A DNA stretch of 64,000 nt from JAPPLB01 sp965204095 (lineage in GTDB: Bacteria; Acidobacteriota; Terriglobia; Bryobacterales; UBA6623). The notes under the pieces were generated by a model. The model had not been told where the DNA came from, searched no databases, and saw only the letters and a list, made by a program, of their open reading frames with translations. The stretch is from NCBI GenBank assembly GCA_965204095.1, contig OZ241991.1:4836001-4900000 (forward strand), in the 5' to 3' direction. This document shows positions 26,728-36,080 of the stretch, in pieces (the first letter of the stretch is position 1; each line of letters begins with the position of its first letter). The position numbers were made by a program, and so were the translations under genes.

Positions 26728-27624
26728 TCAGGATACCGCACGGGCGCTGGCGGTCGAACGGCCGAGTGCGGTGAGACTCTCCACGATCTGATGGACGGCC
26801 TGGCGGCCCCGCTCGAAAGCGTAGGCGTACTGTTGACGCTTCTCCTCACGAGTGAGATGGCGTCCGAAGCGCAAAACGCGGTCCAAACCAACTCCCACCA
26901 CGTAGGTTCCGGCAAACGAGACGAGGCCTTTCGACACCAATCCGCCGCCCGCGGGAACCTTCGACACCATCTCTCGCGCGATGGCCCGCCAACCGAAAGC
27001 CGCCGCGACGATGGAGCCGATCTGCGCCTTCTGGCGCTTGTAACCGACGTCGCTATCGCTGGCGGCGGCAATCAGAAACGCCATGCGCACCTGGTTCATG
27101 GTCAGGAAAGCCGTGTCGGACGCAAACTCGCCGACAGCCCATGGCAGGGTGAAGATACTGGGCACGACATTGGGCAGCGCCGTGGCCACCGTGAAGTATG
27201 CGTTCTCCTTGCTAATTTTCCAGATGATGCGTTGCACCGCAGCCTCGCGGAACGGGAGAAAGCGCTTGGCGAGGGGCACCCAGAGGTCTTCGTGGTCGTC
27301 AAGAATGAGCTTGACGGTCGCCGAGGGCATGCGGGATTCGAAAGCGTAGAAGTGCTCGGGATGAGGGATTCCCGACTGCGCCAAGCCGAGGTCGCAGCGG
27401 CCGAAGTCCTGGTCTTCCGCGACGCGCAATATGCAATCGAACGCCTGCCGCGCCTTAGCCTCGGAGGTCTCCGGCGGGATCAGAAAGGAAAGGATGAGCG
27501 AGTACAGATCGTCATCAGCGGCCAGAACACCCATGCTGACCGGACGTTCCGACATCCGGCGAACTTCTTCAGGATCGAGATTGCGGAACGCCGCTCCGAT
27601 CTCGCGAATGATGGGCAACGACAA
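26728..27624 (-). CDS. DUF697/YcjF-like membrane-associated protein
   Basis: Protein of 298 residues. The N-terminal half is charged and soluble. The C-terminal half (about 140-260) has hydrophobic helices with FLIAAASDSDVGYKRQKAQIGSIVAAAFGWRAIARE, which resembles the DUF697 domain found next to GTPases of the YcjF/Era-like type. It may be a membrane adaptor, but no function is established. The start is TTG with only a weak ribosome site. It is the first gene of a probable operon with the exported Cys-cluster protein and the epimerase. Confidence 0.7.
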   Translation of the reverse strand: MSLPIIREIGAAFRNLDPEEVRRMSERPVSMGVLAADDDLYSLILSFLIPPETSEAKARQAFDCILRVAEDQDFGRCDLGLAQSGIPHPEHFYAFESRMPSATVKLILDDHEDLWVPLAKRFLPFREAAVQRIIWKISKENAYFTVATALPNVVPSIFTLPWAVGEFASDTAFLTMNQVRMAFLIAAASDSDVGYKRQKAQIGSIVAAAFGWRAIAREMVSKVPAGGGLVSKGLVSFAGTYVVGVGLDRVLRFGRHLTREEKRQQYAYAFERGRQAVHQIVESLTALGRSTASARAVS

Positions 27625-27760
27625 ATCTCATTGTACCGTCAACCTGCATGCCCTCGGCCGGAGGCCGGCGCTTCAGGAGGCTTCCCTACAAGTCGTGAAC
27701 AAGGCAGGCTCAGCGGTCTTCCCGGCAGAAAAGGGTATCTCGAACAGGGTTACGGTTGCG

Positions 27761-27789
27761 TTGCGAGATAGCGGTTGTTGCCCTACAAT
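27761..27789 (+). promoter_or_regulatory. candidate promoter of hfq
   Basis: TTGCGA at 27761-27766, a 17-base spacer and TACAAT at 27784-27789 upstream of hfq. The predicted leader is about 95 bases. Confidence 0.42.
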
Positions 27790-27889
27790 GACATGGCGTT
27801 GACGGGGTGGCGATTGCGCTCTTTTTCACCCCTCTTCTTTTTGGGAACAACTCATCGAGCAGTGTTCCCAGGATGGTGCGTGGTGCGAT

Positions 27890-28222
27890 ATGTCCAGTCA
27901 AAACCTGCAAGACGGTTTCCTCAACAATGCTCGTAAAGAAAGGGTTCCGGTCACGATTTATCTCACCAGCGGCGTGAAGCTTTCGGGACGCGTGAGGGGA
28001 TTCGACAAGTACTGCGTGGTTTTCGAGACGAACCATCAGGAACAGTTGATCTTCAAGCACGCGATTTCTACCGTCGTGACCCCGAAACAGCACTACCGCG
28101 GCGGGAGCTCCTATCGCTCATCCGAGTCGCAACGGGGATCGGAAAGTCATCGGCCGCTGCCGGAGCCGAGCGAGTCCAAGGCGCCGGTCGGGGTTGCCGA
28201 GTCTTCCGTGGGCTCTGGTTGA
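27890..28222 (+). CDS. hfq: RNA chaperone Hfq
   Basis: Hexameric Sm-like protein that pairs small RNAs with mRNAs. NLQDGFLNNARKERVPVTIYL, then GVKLSGRVRGFDKYCVVFE (Sm1), and HQEQLIFKHAISTV (Sm2, with the family's KH signature) are all present. The core is about 75 residues. A 35-residue Ser/Pro/Glu-rich tail follows, presumably disordered. The next gene is hflX, the same order as in many proteobacteria. A MITE-like element lies in the gap between them. It shows that sRNA-based regulation is likely in this organism. Confidence 0.96.
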   Translation: MSSQNLQDGFLNNARKERVPVTIYLTSGVKLSGRVRGFDKYCVVFETNHQEQLIFKHAISTVVTPKQHYRGGSSYRSSESQRGSESHRPLPEPSESKAPVGVAESSVGSG

Positions 28223-28393
28223 TCGAGTCGAGTCTCGGAGAAACATCACGAGAGAAACGGCGAAATCGCCGGTCGCAAGCCTTGTGGCACGGGGTAGATT
28301 GCCAGTTTTTTTCTTCGCTGCCAAGGTTCACATTCGAGTCAAGTTGACGCGGCGATCCGTTGCCCTGCTTGTCGGTCTGAGTACTTCCTCGCC

Positions 28394-28578
28394 AAGGCCT
28401 GCATTTCTCACCACGCGACGGTCGAAGCACACGATACGACCGCCAGGACTTCGTTGCGCTTGCTTGCCGTGCTCGACGTACGGTTCAAGTACGCCTGCGC
28501 GCGCCAAGCGGCTTGCGCCTAGTCCTGACGGCCCTCTCACGCACTTCGCCTCGCCACGTGGTGAGAAATGCAGGCCAG
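28394..28578 (+). repeat. MITE-like element copy R5, between hfq and hflX
   Basis: Core 28398-28574 (177 bp) with intact inverted ends, module A1 and short loop. The 4-bp flanks (AAGG, CCAG) no longer match. A 31-base stretch just upstream (28325-28355) recurs before copy R7 (36672-36702). Confidence 0.88.
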
Positions 28579-28633
28579 CTGTTGCCCGGCGTGACCTCTG
28601 CCCGCACGCAAAGGGGACAAACCAACTATCTCC

Positions 28634-29980
28634 ATGTCGAGACAACGCTTAGCCACGGTTCGTTCGTTGCCGGCAAGCGGCGACGAACGGGAGAAATGCG
28701 TGCTCGCGGGGGTTGCTCTACGCGGCAAAGGGCAAGCTCCGGGTATCGAAGAAGCCGAGGAGTCTCTGGCAGAGCTCTCCGAACTTGCCGTCAGCGCGGG
28801 CGCCGAGGTCGTCGATGCGTTGATGCAGGTTCGCGACAAGCCCGACTCCGCTACGCTGATCGGGCGCGGCAAGATCGATGAGTTGAGGATAGCCGCCAAC
28901 GAGTTTGACGCCGACTTTGTTCTGTTCGATCACGAACTCACGGCGACGCAACTGCGCAACCTCGAGAAACAGCTAGACCTACGCGTGCTGGACCGCACGC
29001 AGTTGATTCTCGACATCTTCGCAGGTCATGCGCGGACCAGAGAAGGCAGCTTGCAGGTCGAGCTGGCCCAGTTGCAATACCTGGCTCCGCGGCTGACCGG
29101 ACGCGGCGTCGAGATGTCCCGGCTGGCCGGAGGCATCGGCGCTCGCGGGCCGGGTGAGACGCAACTCGAGACGGACCGCCGCCGCATCGGAAGGAGAATC
29201 GCGAAACTCGAAGCGCAACTGGAATCCGTGCGCGCTCATCGCGGCCGGCAGCGTAAGAAACGCAGCGCTGTGCCGCTGTCGACCGTCGCCCTGGTCGGTT
29301 ACACCAATGCGGGCAAGTCGACGTTGTTCAACGCGCTGACTTCGGGCAACGTTCTGGCCGACGCGCGCATGTTCGCGACGCTGGATCCGACGATCCGGGC
29401 CTTCGAACTTCCGTCCCATCGCCGCGTGCTGGTTTCCGACACGGTCGGTTTCATATCCCGGTTGCCGCCGGGCCTGGTGCGCGCTTTTCGCGCAACCCTG
29501 GAAGAAGTGACGGAGGCGGTGATGTGCCTCCACGTGGTCGACGTATCGAGCCCCCTGCGTCGCGCGTACATCCAGGAAGTCAACAAGGTGCTGGAGGAAC
29601 TGGATGCCCGGGACAAGCCGCAGATCCTGGTTTTGAACAAGTGCGACCGCATAACTCCCGATGAAGCCGAGCGGATTCGCACCAGCGAGATCGCAACGGG
29701 GGAACACCTCGATGTGGTGGCGGTCTCGGCTCTGAAGAACGAAGGACTCGATCAACTGCTGGTTGCCATGGACGGGTCCTTGCCGGGAGACCCCCTTTCG
29801 ACGGTCAGATACCGCTTCCCGCACACCGAAGCGGACAAGCTTTCGTTTCTCTACAGCCACGGCCGCATTACGGAACGAGTGGACGATGAAGAAGGCGTCG
29901 AAGTGACGGCGGAAGCGGCCGCGTCGGTTCATCAACGCTTGACCGATCAAGCGGTCAAGCGAGCACACGACTCTCGCTGA
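28634..29980 (+). CDS. hflX: ribosome-associated GTPase HflX
   Basis: GTPase that splits stalled or stress-blocked 70S ribosomes. The N-terminal HflX domain has LIGRGKIDEL and FDHELTATQLRNLEKQ. The glycine-rich linker GGIGARGPGETQLETDRR is diagnostic. The G domain has G1 GYTNAGKST (from about residue 222), G3 DTVGFISRLP and G4 NKCD. Length (448) is normal. It follows hfq by about 400 bases, most of which is element R5, so co-transcription with hfq would pass through the element. Confidence 0.96.
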   Translation: MSRQRLATVRSLPASGDEREKCVLAGVALRGKGQAPGIEEAEESLAELSELAVSAGAEVVDALMQVRDKPDSATLIGRGKIDELRIAANEFDADFVLFDHELTATQLRNLEKQLDLRVLDRTQLILDIFAGHARTREGSLQVELAQLQYLAPRLTGRGVEMSRLAGGIGARGPGETQLETDRRRIGRRIAKLEAQLESVRAHRGRQRKKRSAVPLSTVALVGYTNAGKSTLFNALTSGNVLADARMFATLDPTIRAFELPSHRRVLVSDTVGFISRLPPGLVRAFRATLEEVTEAVMCLHVVDVSSPLRRAYIQEVNKVLEELDARDKPQILVLNKCDRITPDEAERIRTSEIATGEHLDVVAVSALKNEGLDQLLVAMDGSLPGDPLSTVRYRFPHTEADKLSFLYSHGRITERVDDEEGVEVTAEAAASVHQRLTDQAVKRAHDSR

Positions 29981-29995
29981 TCAAAGCCGCCCCGA

Positions 29996-30373
29996 TCACC
30001 GCCGGTTGATCATGAAGGTGGCGGTTTCGTGGAAGAAATCCCTGAGAACTTCCGTCACGGGCTCGGGCAGGGCTGTTTCTTCCAGGGCGTTGTCCATCAG
30101 CCGTACCCATCGGTTGCGCGCATTCCGATCGATGGCAAAGGGGAAGTGACGCATCCTCAGGCGCGGGTGGCCGCGCTGCTCGATATAGCGCGGCGGGCCG
30201 CCGAATCGGAAGATCAAAAAATCGCGCAGGCGCTGTTCGGCGCCGGCGAGGTCTTCGGAGGGATACATCGGTCCCAGGATGGGATCATCGGGGACTTGCC
30301 GGTAAAAGGCGCGGATGAGGCGCTGGAAGCCCTCTTCGCCAATAAGGTCATAGATGCTGACAGCCTTGTCCAT
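29996..30373 (-). CDS. truncated (2/2-type) haemoglobin, group II-like
   Basis: Small globin of 125 residues. SIYDLIGEEGFQRLIRAFYRQV and DPILGPMYP match the group II truncated haemoglobin N-terminus. HPRLRMRHFPFAI contains the proximal histidine. RNRWVRLMDNALEE holds the conserved Trp of the G helix that hydrogen-bonds ligand in this group. It probably handles O2, NO or peroxide in the cytoplasm. It is convergent with hflX, 15 bases apart. No cofactor partner is adjacent. Confidence 0.9.
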   Translation of the reverse strand: MDKAVSIYDLIGEEGFQRLIRAFYRQVPDDPILGPMYPSEDLAGAEQRLRDFLIFRFGGPPRYIEQRGHPRLRMRHFPFAIDRNARNRWVRLMDNALEETALPEPVTEVLRDFFHETATFMINRR

Positions 30374-30480
30374 GAATGTTCGAGGCGATGGCGATGATGC
30401 GGTGTGGGCGGCAGCCCGCGAACTGAACGACCGCTGCGTTTCAAAACCGCTTTTTCAGTTACCTGACGAAGCTCCTCACA

Positions 30481-30708
30481 CTAGCCCGCATTTCTCACCA
30501 CCCGACGGCCGAAGCACGCGGAAAAAGGCCGTGTTTCGTGTCTCGTGATTCGTGAAAAGCATGGGCAGTGGACCTGGTTTGCTCCAGAAGAAATGACTAA
30601 CGGCCGGTGAACAGTAAAGTACGCCTGTGCGCGCCAAGCGGCTCGCGCCTCGTCCTGACGGCCCTCTCACGCACTTCGCCTCGCCGCGTGGTGAGAAATG
30701 CAGGCTAG
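30481..30708 (+). repeat. MITE-like element copy R6, long A2-type, CTAG duplication
   Basis: Core 30485-30704 (220 bp) between CTAG flanks. It contains heptamers GTGTTTC, GTGTCTC, GTGATTC and GTGAAAA (30531-30558), then a TGCTCCAGAAGAAATGAC segment shared with R12, and the short loop. The right CTAG provides the stop codon of the DUF1501 gene on the minus strand. Confidence 0.9.
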
Positions 30709-32171
30709 GTCAACAGCGGCTTGACCACATTGCCGTGAACATCCGTCAGGCGGAAGTGCCGGCCCTGGTATTTGAAAGTGAGCCTGGTGTGCTCGACGCC
30801 GAGCAGGTGCAGGATCGTCGCGTGAAGGTCGTGGACGTCCACGGGATCTTTCGTGATGTTGTAGCCGTAGTCATCCGTCTCGCCGTAGCTGATTCCGGGC
30901 TGGATGCCGCCACCCGCCATGAAGATGGTGAAGCAGCGCGGGTGGTGATCGCGGCCGTAGTCGTCTTCGGTGAGGCGGCCCTGGCTATAGACGGTGCGGC
31001 CGAACTCGCCGCCCCAAATCACGAGCGTATCTTCGAGCATGCCGCGGTCTTTCAGGTCCCGGATCAGCGCGGCGGTGGGCTGATCCGTGTCTTTCGCTTG
31101 AAGCCGAATGCCTTTGGGCAGCTCGGTGTGCTGGTCCCAGCCGCGGTGGAAGAGTTGGACGAAGCGCACTCCGCGTTCGGCGAGCCTCCGGGCCAACAGA
31201 CAGTTGGCGGCATAGCTCCCTCGCTTGCGTGAATCGGGTCCGTAGGCTTCGAATGTTTTTTCCGATTCACCGGACAGGTCGGTCAATTCGGGCACGGAGC
31301 TTTGCATGCGATAGGCCATCTCATACTGCGCAATGCGCGTCGAGATCTCCGGGTCACCGAAATCGTCGTGTTTCAGTTCGTTCATCTTCGCCAGATCGTC
31401 GAGGAATCGGCGGCGAACTCCCGGGTCGATGCCCGGCGGGTTCGACAAATACAGAACCGGATCGCCGACGCCGCGGAATTTCACGCCCTGGTATCTCGTT
31501 GGCAGAAAACCGCTTCCCCAAAGCCTGTCGTAGAGTGGTTGCCCGCTACGGCCCTCGCCCTGCGAGACCATGACGACGAACGACGGAAGATCCTTGTTGA
31601 GCGTCCCCAAGCCGTAGGAGAGCCAGGCTCCGATGCTCGGCCGGCCGGCCAATTGAAACCCCGTCTGGAAGAAGGTCACGGCCGGGTCATGGTTGATGGC
31701 CGTGGTGTGCATCGATTTGACGAACGAGAGGTTATCGGCGACCTTTGCGATGTGCGGCATAAGATCGCTGATCCAGGCGCCGGATTCGCCGCGCTGCTTG
31801 AACTCGAAGATCGACGGCGCGACCGGGAAGCTGGTCTGGGTCGCGGTCATGCCGGTGAGCCGCTGGCCCTTGCGAATGGAGTCGGGCAGCTCGGTGGCGC
31901 GCATGTCGTCGAGCCTGGGCTTGTAGTCGAACAAGTCCATCTGCGACGGCCCACCTGACTGGAAGAGGTAGATGACGCGCTTCGCCTTCGGAGCGAAGTG
32001 GGGCAGCCCGGGGAGTGCCCCGCTGCTGCCAAGGCCGTCCATGCGCGCCGACGCGGCCGAGAGATCGTCATTCAGCAGAGACGAAAGAACCGCCGTTCCG
32101 ATACCGGTGCTGCTCAAGCCGAAGAAGTGGCGCCGCGTCATTTGAAGGCGGCGTTCAACGATTGGATTCAT
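30705..32171 (-). CDS. DUF1501 protein, Tat-exported (second copy)
   Basis: Paralogue of the protein at 21.2-22.7 kb: 488 residues, twin-arginine signal TRRHFFGLSSTGIGTAVLS, then YLFQSGGPSQMDLFDYKP, IWGGEFGRTVY and GRDHHPRCFTIFMAGGG. The ATG has GGGAGA six bases upstream. It follows the cytochrome/DUF1553 gene by about 30 bases in the same direction. The two copies are clearly homologous but diverged throughout, so this is an old duplication or separate acquisition. The TAG stop lies in the CTAG flank of element R6. Confidence 0.93.
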   Translation of the reverse strand: MNPIVERRLQMTRRHFFGLSSTGIGTAVLSSLLNDDLSAASARMDGLGSSGALPGLPHFAPKAKRVIYLFQSGGPSQMDLFDYKPRLDDMRATELPDSIRKGQRLTGMTATQTSFPVAPSIFEFKQRGESGAWISDLMPHIAKVADNLSFVKSMHTTAINHDPAVTFFQTGFQLAGRPSIGAWLSYGLGTLNKDLPSFVVMVSQGEGRSGQPLYDRLWGSGFLPTRYQGVKFRGVGDPVLYLSNPPGIDPGVRRRFLDDLAKMNELKHDDFGDPEISTRIAQYEMAYRMQSSVPELTDLSGESEKTFEAYGPDSRKRGSYAANCLLARRLAERGVRFVQLFHRGWDQHTELPKGIRLQAKDTDQPTAALIRDLKDRGMLEDTLVIWGGEFGRTVYSQGRLTEDDYGRDHHPRCFTIFMAGGGIQPGISYGETDDYGYNITKDPVDVHDLHATILHLLGVEHTRLTFKYQGRHFRLTDVHGNVVKPLLT

Positions 32172-32201
32172 GGCATTTCTCCCGGCTTCAATCGATAAGT
32201 G

Positions 32202-35200
32202 CTATTCCTTCGTAATCGTCTCGTCCAGATTCAAGATCAGGCTCGCGACGGTGGTGTAGGAGGCGAGTTGAGCGACGTCCAGCGCCTGGTCACGCTCGGA
32301 TTCACCCTGCCGAACCAGCTCGAGCGCAGCGCGCCGGTCGGTCAGGAAGTTGTCAAGGTAGTGGCGGTAACTGCCGACCAGGATTTCATGGCTTTCCGGC
32401 TTGAGCTCATGAGCCGTCGCGAGGCGATACCCGTAGCCGATGCGCTCCTGCGGCGTGCGGCCGCCTTCGGTCATCATGCGCTCGGCGAGCTTGCGGGAGG
32501 CCTCGACGAACGTAACGTCGTTCATCAAGTTGAGCGCCTGCAGCGGCGTATTGGTGCGAGTCTCGCGAACGGTGCAGGCCTCGCGGCCGGCCGAATCGAA
32601 GTTCAACATCTGCGGCGGCGGCACGGCGCGTTTCCAGAACGTGTAGATGCTGCGGCGGTACAGGTCGTCGCCGTGGCCTTGTTCGTAGTCGCGACCCCCG
32701 GCGAGTTCCGTCCAAAGGCCGGCCGGCTGATAAGGCTTCACGGAAGGCCCCCCGATCTCTTCAACCAACAGGCCCGAGATCGCCAGCGCCTGATCGCGCA
32801 CCACCTCGGCGGGAAGACGCACCCGCGGCCCGCGAGCCAACAGCCGGTTGTCAGGATCTTTCGACGCCAACTCGGGAGTGACTCGGGACGACTGCCGATA
32901 GGTGGCGCTCATGACGATCGTCTTCTGGAGCTGCTTGACGTCCCAGCCGCTTTCGACGAACCCGGTGGCCAGCCAATCGAGCAGTTCCAGATGCGTCGGC
33001 CATTCACCTTGCGAACCGAAATCCTCGACCGTCTTGACGAGCCCGGCTCCGAAGTAGGACTGCCAGAAACGGTTGACGGTCACCCGCGCCGTCAGCGGAT
33101 TGGAAGGACTGACGAGCCAGCGCGCAAGGCCGAGGCGGTTGTTCGGAACCCCCTCGGGAATCGGCGGCAGCGCGGCCGGAACGCCGGGCGTGACCTTTGC
33201 GCCAGGAAGATCGTATTGGCCGCGCACAAGCAGATGAGTCGGCCGCGTGACCTCGCGCTCCTTCATGACCATGACGGTCGGGAAGCTCTTGATGAAAGCT
33301 TCGCGTTCCTTGCGGACCGCGGTCAGGGTCTCCCATGCCTCACGGATATGGGCGGGCGCGTACTCGTCGAGGAAGGCGAGCCGCAGCTTGTCGCTATGGG
33401 CCGCCGTACGCTTACCGGGCTTGAGGCGCGCAATCTCGTTCAAGGGCGACTCGGCGGCCACGACGGCGAGCTCATCCGGCCTGAGCGCGCGGTCGTAAAC
33501 ACGCACGTCATCCATCAAACCCCGGAAGCGCGCGCCGGGGCCTGCGACGGCTCCGATCCGCAGAGGCTTCTTCACGCCGAAGTCCTGGTTGAGCGTGTCG
33601 ACAACGACCGTCATCCCGGCGGGCTTCCCGTTCAGATAGACAACGGCGCCCTTCGCCAACCGCGAACCGTCGTAAACCGCGCTTACGTGATGCCACCGAT
33701 TCAGGGCGAGAGGCTCGGCGGTCTCGACGCGAGTAGAGTCGTCGAGCCAACGAGTCACCAGGTTGAACTGCACTTTACCGTCAACCAGGTAGATGCCGTA
33801 GCCCTTGATTTCGGTCGTCGATTCGGAAGTTCGGCTGAGGATCGCGCCATTGGCTGCGGTGGGATAGATCCAGGCCGAGAGCGTGAAGTCTTCCTGGAAG
33901 CGGAAATCGGCGACGTCGCCGGCGTCGATGTAACTCTTGCCGTCGAACGAGTTCGCCTGGCCGATCTTGCCCTTCTTGAATTGAGGGAGCCCATCGACGA
34001 GCTTGGCTCGGGCCTCGGGCGCGCGCGGCGTATGCCCCGCTACGGCGCCGTCAAGCCGATAGTGAGCGATCAGGTTGTCCCACAACGTCCAGTCCACGAA
34101 ATCGGACTGCACCAGTGATTCCTCCCACTGATCGAGGGCGGATTCAAGCTCGGGCTGTAGTTGGTCGAACTCCTGTTTCGCTTTCTCGACCTTCTCGTCG
34201 AGGCTGTCCAGCTCGGTGAGATGCTCCGGCGTGGGAGCAGGAATGAAGGGCGGCGAGTTGCCGTATTTGAAGGCCTTGCCCTTCTCGGGGACGTTGTTGA
34301 AGTACGCGAAGAAGCGATAGAACTCTTTCTGCGTGAGCGGATCATACTTGTGATCGTGGCACCGGGCACAGCCCATGGTCAGGCCCAGCCAGACCGTTGA
34401 TGTCGTCTCGACGCGATCGACGACGTACTCCACCGCGTACTCTTCCTCGATAATGCCGCCCTCGCCGTTGCCGCGGTGATTGCGGTTGAAGCCGGTCGCG
34501 ATCAGTTGGTCGAGCGTCGGGTTCGGCAGCATGTCGCCCGCGATCTGTTCGACCGTGAACTGATCGAAGGGCATGTTGTCGTTGAACGCCTCAATGACCC
34601 AGTCGCGCCAACGCCACATATAGCGCTCGGCATCGGTCTGGTATCCGTTCGTATCGGCGTAGCGGGCGGAATCGAGCCAACGCACAGCCATGCGCTCACC
34701 GTAACGAGGCGAGATGAGAAGGCGGTCGACGACCTTCTCATAGGCGCCGGTGGAGGCGTCCCGCAGGAAGTCGTCGATTTCTTCGGGTGTCGGCGGCAGC
34801 CCGGTCAGGTCGAGCGTGACACGGCGGATGAGCGTTGCGCGGTCCGCTTCGGGGGAAGCGGAGAGGCCTTCCCTTTCGAGACGCTCGAGCACGAAATGGT
34901 CGATTCCGTTGACCGCCCTACCCGTTACCGGCGGCAGGTCCGGCCTCTCGGGCGGAGTAAACGACCAATGAGATTGCCACTCGGCGCCTTGTTCGATCCA
35001 GCGGCGCACCAGGTCGATTTCACGGTCGCTGAGCCTGGCGTGGCCTTCGTAGGCCGGCGGCATGCGGCGGATCGGATCTTCGGTCGTCAGCCGCTTGATG
35101 ATTTCACTTTTCCCGACATCCCCGGAGACGATGGCGAAACGCCCTCCCAGGTCTTGCACGGCGCCTTCCCGGGTGTCGAAACGCAACGGTGTCTTGCGGT

Positions 35201-35369
35201 TGTTCGAGTCCGGTCCGTGGCACGTATAGCACCTGTCGGAAAAGATCGGACGGATATCAGCGTTGAAGCTGACCCGATCCTCGGAGGCCGCCGCCGCTCC
35301 ACATACGACAAGGAGCGAACCCAGCACGCTCAGGACGCGTGCAACCGAAGCTGCAAGATGATCAGTCAT
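32202..35369 (-). CDS. PSCyt1-DUF1549-LamG-DUF1553 secreted cytochrome c protein (second copy)
   Basis: 1055 residues with signal peptide. The order is the same as the 18.2-kb paralogue: PSCyt1 with CYTCH (47-51), DUF1549 with CARCHDHKYDPLTQ, a short coiled linker rich in Glu/Gln, a LamG-like insert of about 190 residues, and DUF1553 ending AQLASYTTVASLILNLDET. It likely forms an exported complex with the DUF1501 protein encoded next. The electron acceptor and substrate are unknown. It is divergent from nothing close: a 1.3-kb gene-free region lies upstream. Confidence 0.92.
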   Translation of the reverse strand: MTDHLAASVARVLSVLGSLLVVCGAAAASEDRVSFNADIRPIFSDRCYTCHGPDSNNRKTPLRFDTREGAVQDLGGRFAIVSGDVGKSEIIKRLTTEDPIRRMPPAYEGHARLSDREIDLVRRWIEQGAEWQSHWSFTPPERPDLPPVTGRAVNGIDHFVLERLEREGLSASPEADRATLIRRVTLDLTGLPPTPEEIDDFLRDASTGAYEKVVDRLLISPRYGERMAVRWLDSARYADTNGYQTDAERYMWRWRDWVIEAFNDNMPFDQFTVEQIAGDMLPNPTLDQLIATGFNRNHRGNGEGGIIEEEYAVEYVVDRVETTSTVWLGLTMGCARCHDHKYDPLTQKEFYRFFAYFNNVPEKGKAFKYGNSPPFIPAPTPEHLTELDSLDEKVEKAKQEFDQLQPELESALDQWEESLVQSDFVDWTLWDNLIAHYRLDGAVAGHTPRAPEARAKLVDGLPQFKKGKIGQANSFDGKSYIDAGDVADFRFQEDFTLSAWIYPTAANGAILSRTSESTTEIKGYGIYLVDGKVQFNLVTRWLDDSTRVETAEPLALNRWHHVSAVYDGSRLAKGAVVYLNGKPAGMTVVVDTLNQDFGVKKPLRIGAVAGPGARFRGLMDDVRVYDRALRPDELAVVAAESPLNEIARLKPGKRTAAHSDKLRLAFLDEYAPAHIREAWETLTAVRKEREAFIKSFPTVMVMKEREVTRPTHLLVRGQYDLPGAKVTPGVPAALPPIPEGVPNNRLGLARWLVSPSNPLTARVTVNRFWQSYFGAGLVKTVEDFGSQGEWPTHLELLDWLATGFVESGWDVKQLQKTIVMSATYRQSSRVTPELASKDPDNRLLARGPRVRLPAEVVRDQALAISGLLVEEIGGPSVKPYQPAGLWTELAGGRDYEQGHGDDLYRRSIYTFWKRAVPPPQMLNFDSAGREACTVRETRTNTPLQALNLMNDVTFVEASRKLAERMMTEGGRTPQERIGYGYRLATAHELKPESHEILVGSYRHYLDNFLTDRRAALELVRQGESERDQALDVAQLASYTTVASLILNLDETITKE

Positions 35370-35694
35370 AGCAAAGCCTACACGTTCCCCCAGTAATTAT
35401 AGACTCCATACCGGTGCTGGTGCTATCCGGTTTTGCGCCAACGGAATCCGGAACGCATCCCTTTCCCAGCATGGGTTCATATTGTGTTCGCGGCATCGGG
35501 AACTGCCCGGCGGCGACGCTCGCCGCATGGCCGACCGAGAACGGCGGACAGGGCACAGACACTGGCTCACCCCCCGCTCCCCCCGCGCATGCCGCGCGAT
35601 AGCCGCTCGAAGCCGCGCCATGCCGCGCGAACGCGCCCAGCGAAGCAGCGACCGGGCGGCGCGGGGATACTGGCTCCCAACAATATTTTTTGCC

Positions 35695-35754
35695 GAACAA
35701 TGGCGAACAATAGTGAACAATCGTGAACAATGGTGAACAACGGTGAACCGGGAA
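35695..35754 (+). repeat. 10-bp tandem array GAACAATNGT
   Basis: Five consecutive near-identical decamers (GAACAATGGC, GAACAATAGT, GAACAATCGT, GAACAATGGT, GAACAACGGT) plus a decayed sixth. The pitch equals about one helical turn. Confidence 0.9.
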
Positions 35755-35837
35755 ACAGTGACTTGCCGGCGGGCGCAGTGGTCCGGACGGCGGTTTCCGG
35801 TGGCGCCACCCTGGCGCACCCACGGCGAAAAAAAGCC

Positions 35838-35872
35838 GTGATTCGTGTTTCGTGACTCGTGTTTCGTGAAAA
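35838..35872 (+). repeat. heptamer array GTGNYTC, stand-alone
   Basis: Preceded by an A-run and GCC. Units are GTGATTC, GTGTTTC, GTGACTC, GTGTTTC and the closing GTGAAAA. It is the same array as inside elements R2, R6, R8 and R12 but without element ends. Confidence 0.88.
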
Positions 35873-36040
35873 CCCCGGAATTCGCGCCGGCTTGCGCCGC
35901 GCGCCAGGAAAGACCTTGGTTCATGATTCGTTTGCTCAACCGTGCAGCCGGGCTGTCGCGGAGCGGCGCGCGGGACACGTCCAGGGCCGCGAGATCTACG
36001 GCCGTATTGCGAGGCCACCACGGCTTGCGACATTTTTTTA

Positions 36041-36080
36041 GCGGGAAATAGTGGGAAATGCCGGGAAATCGTGGGCAACA
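36041..36080 (+). repeat. 10-bp tandem array NNGGGAAATN
   Basis: Four decamers (GCGGGAAATA, GTGGGAAATG, CCGGGAAATC, GTGGGCAACA), with the same pitch as the array at 35695 but a different unit. Confidence 0.8.

Noticed and set aside
32199..34118. Long plus-strand open frame (639 codons) opposite the cytochrome gene
   Set aside because: Antisense shadow of the DUF1549/LamG/DUF1553 gene with no family motifs.
35695..36080. Decamer arrays as a replication origin (iterons)
   Set aside because: No dnaA or rep gene, no DnaA boxes and no AT-rich unwinding segment nearby.
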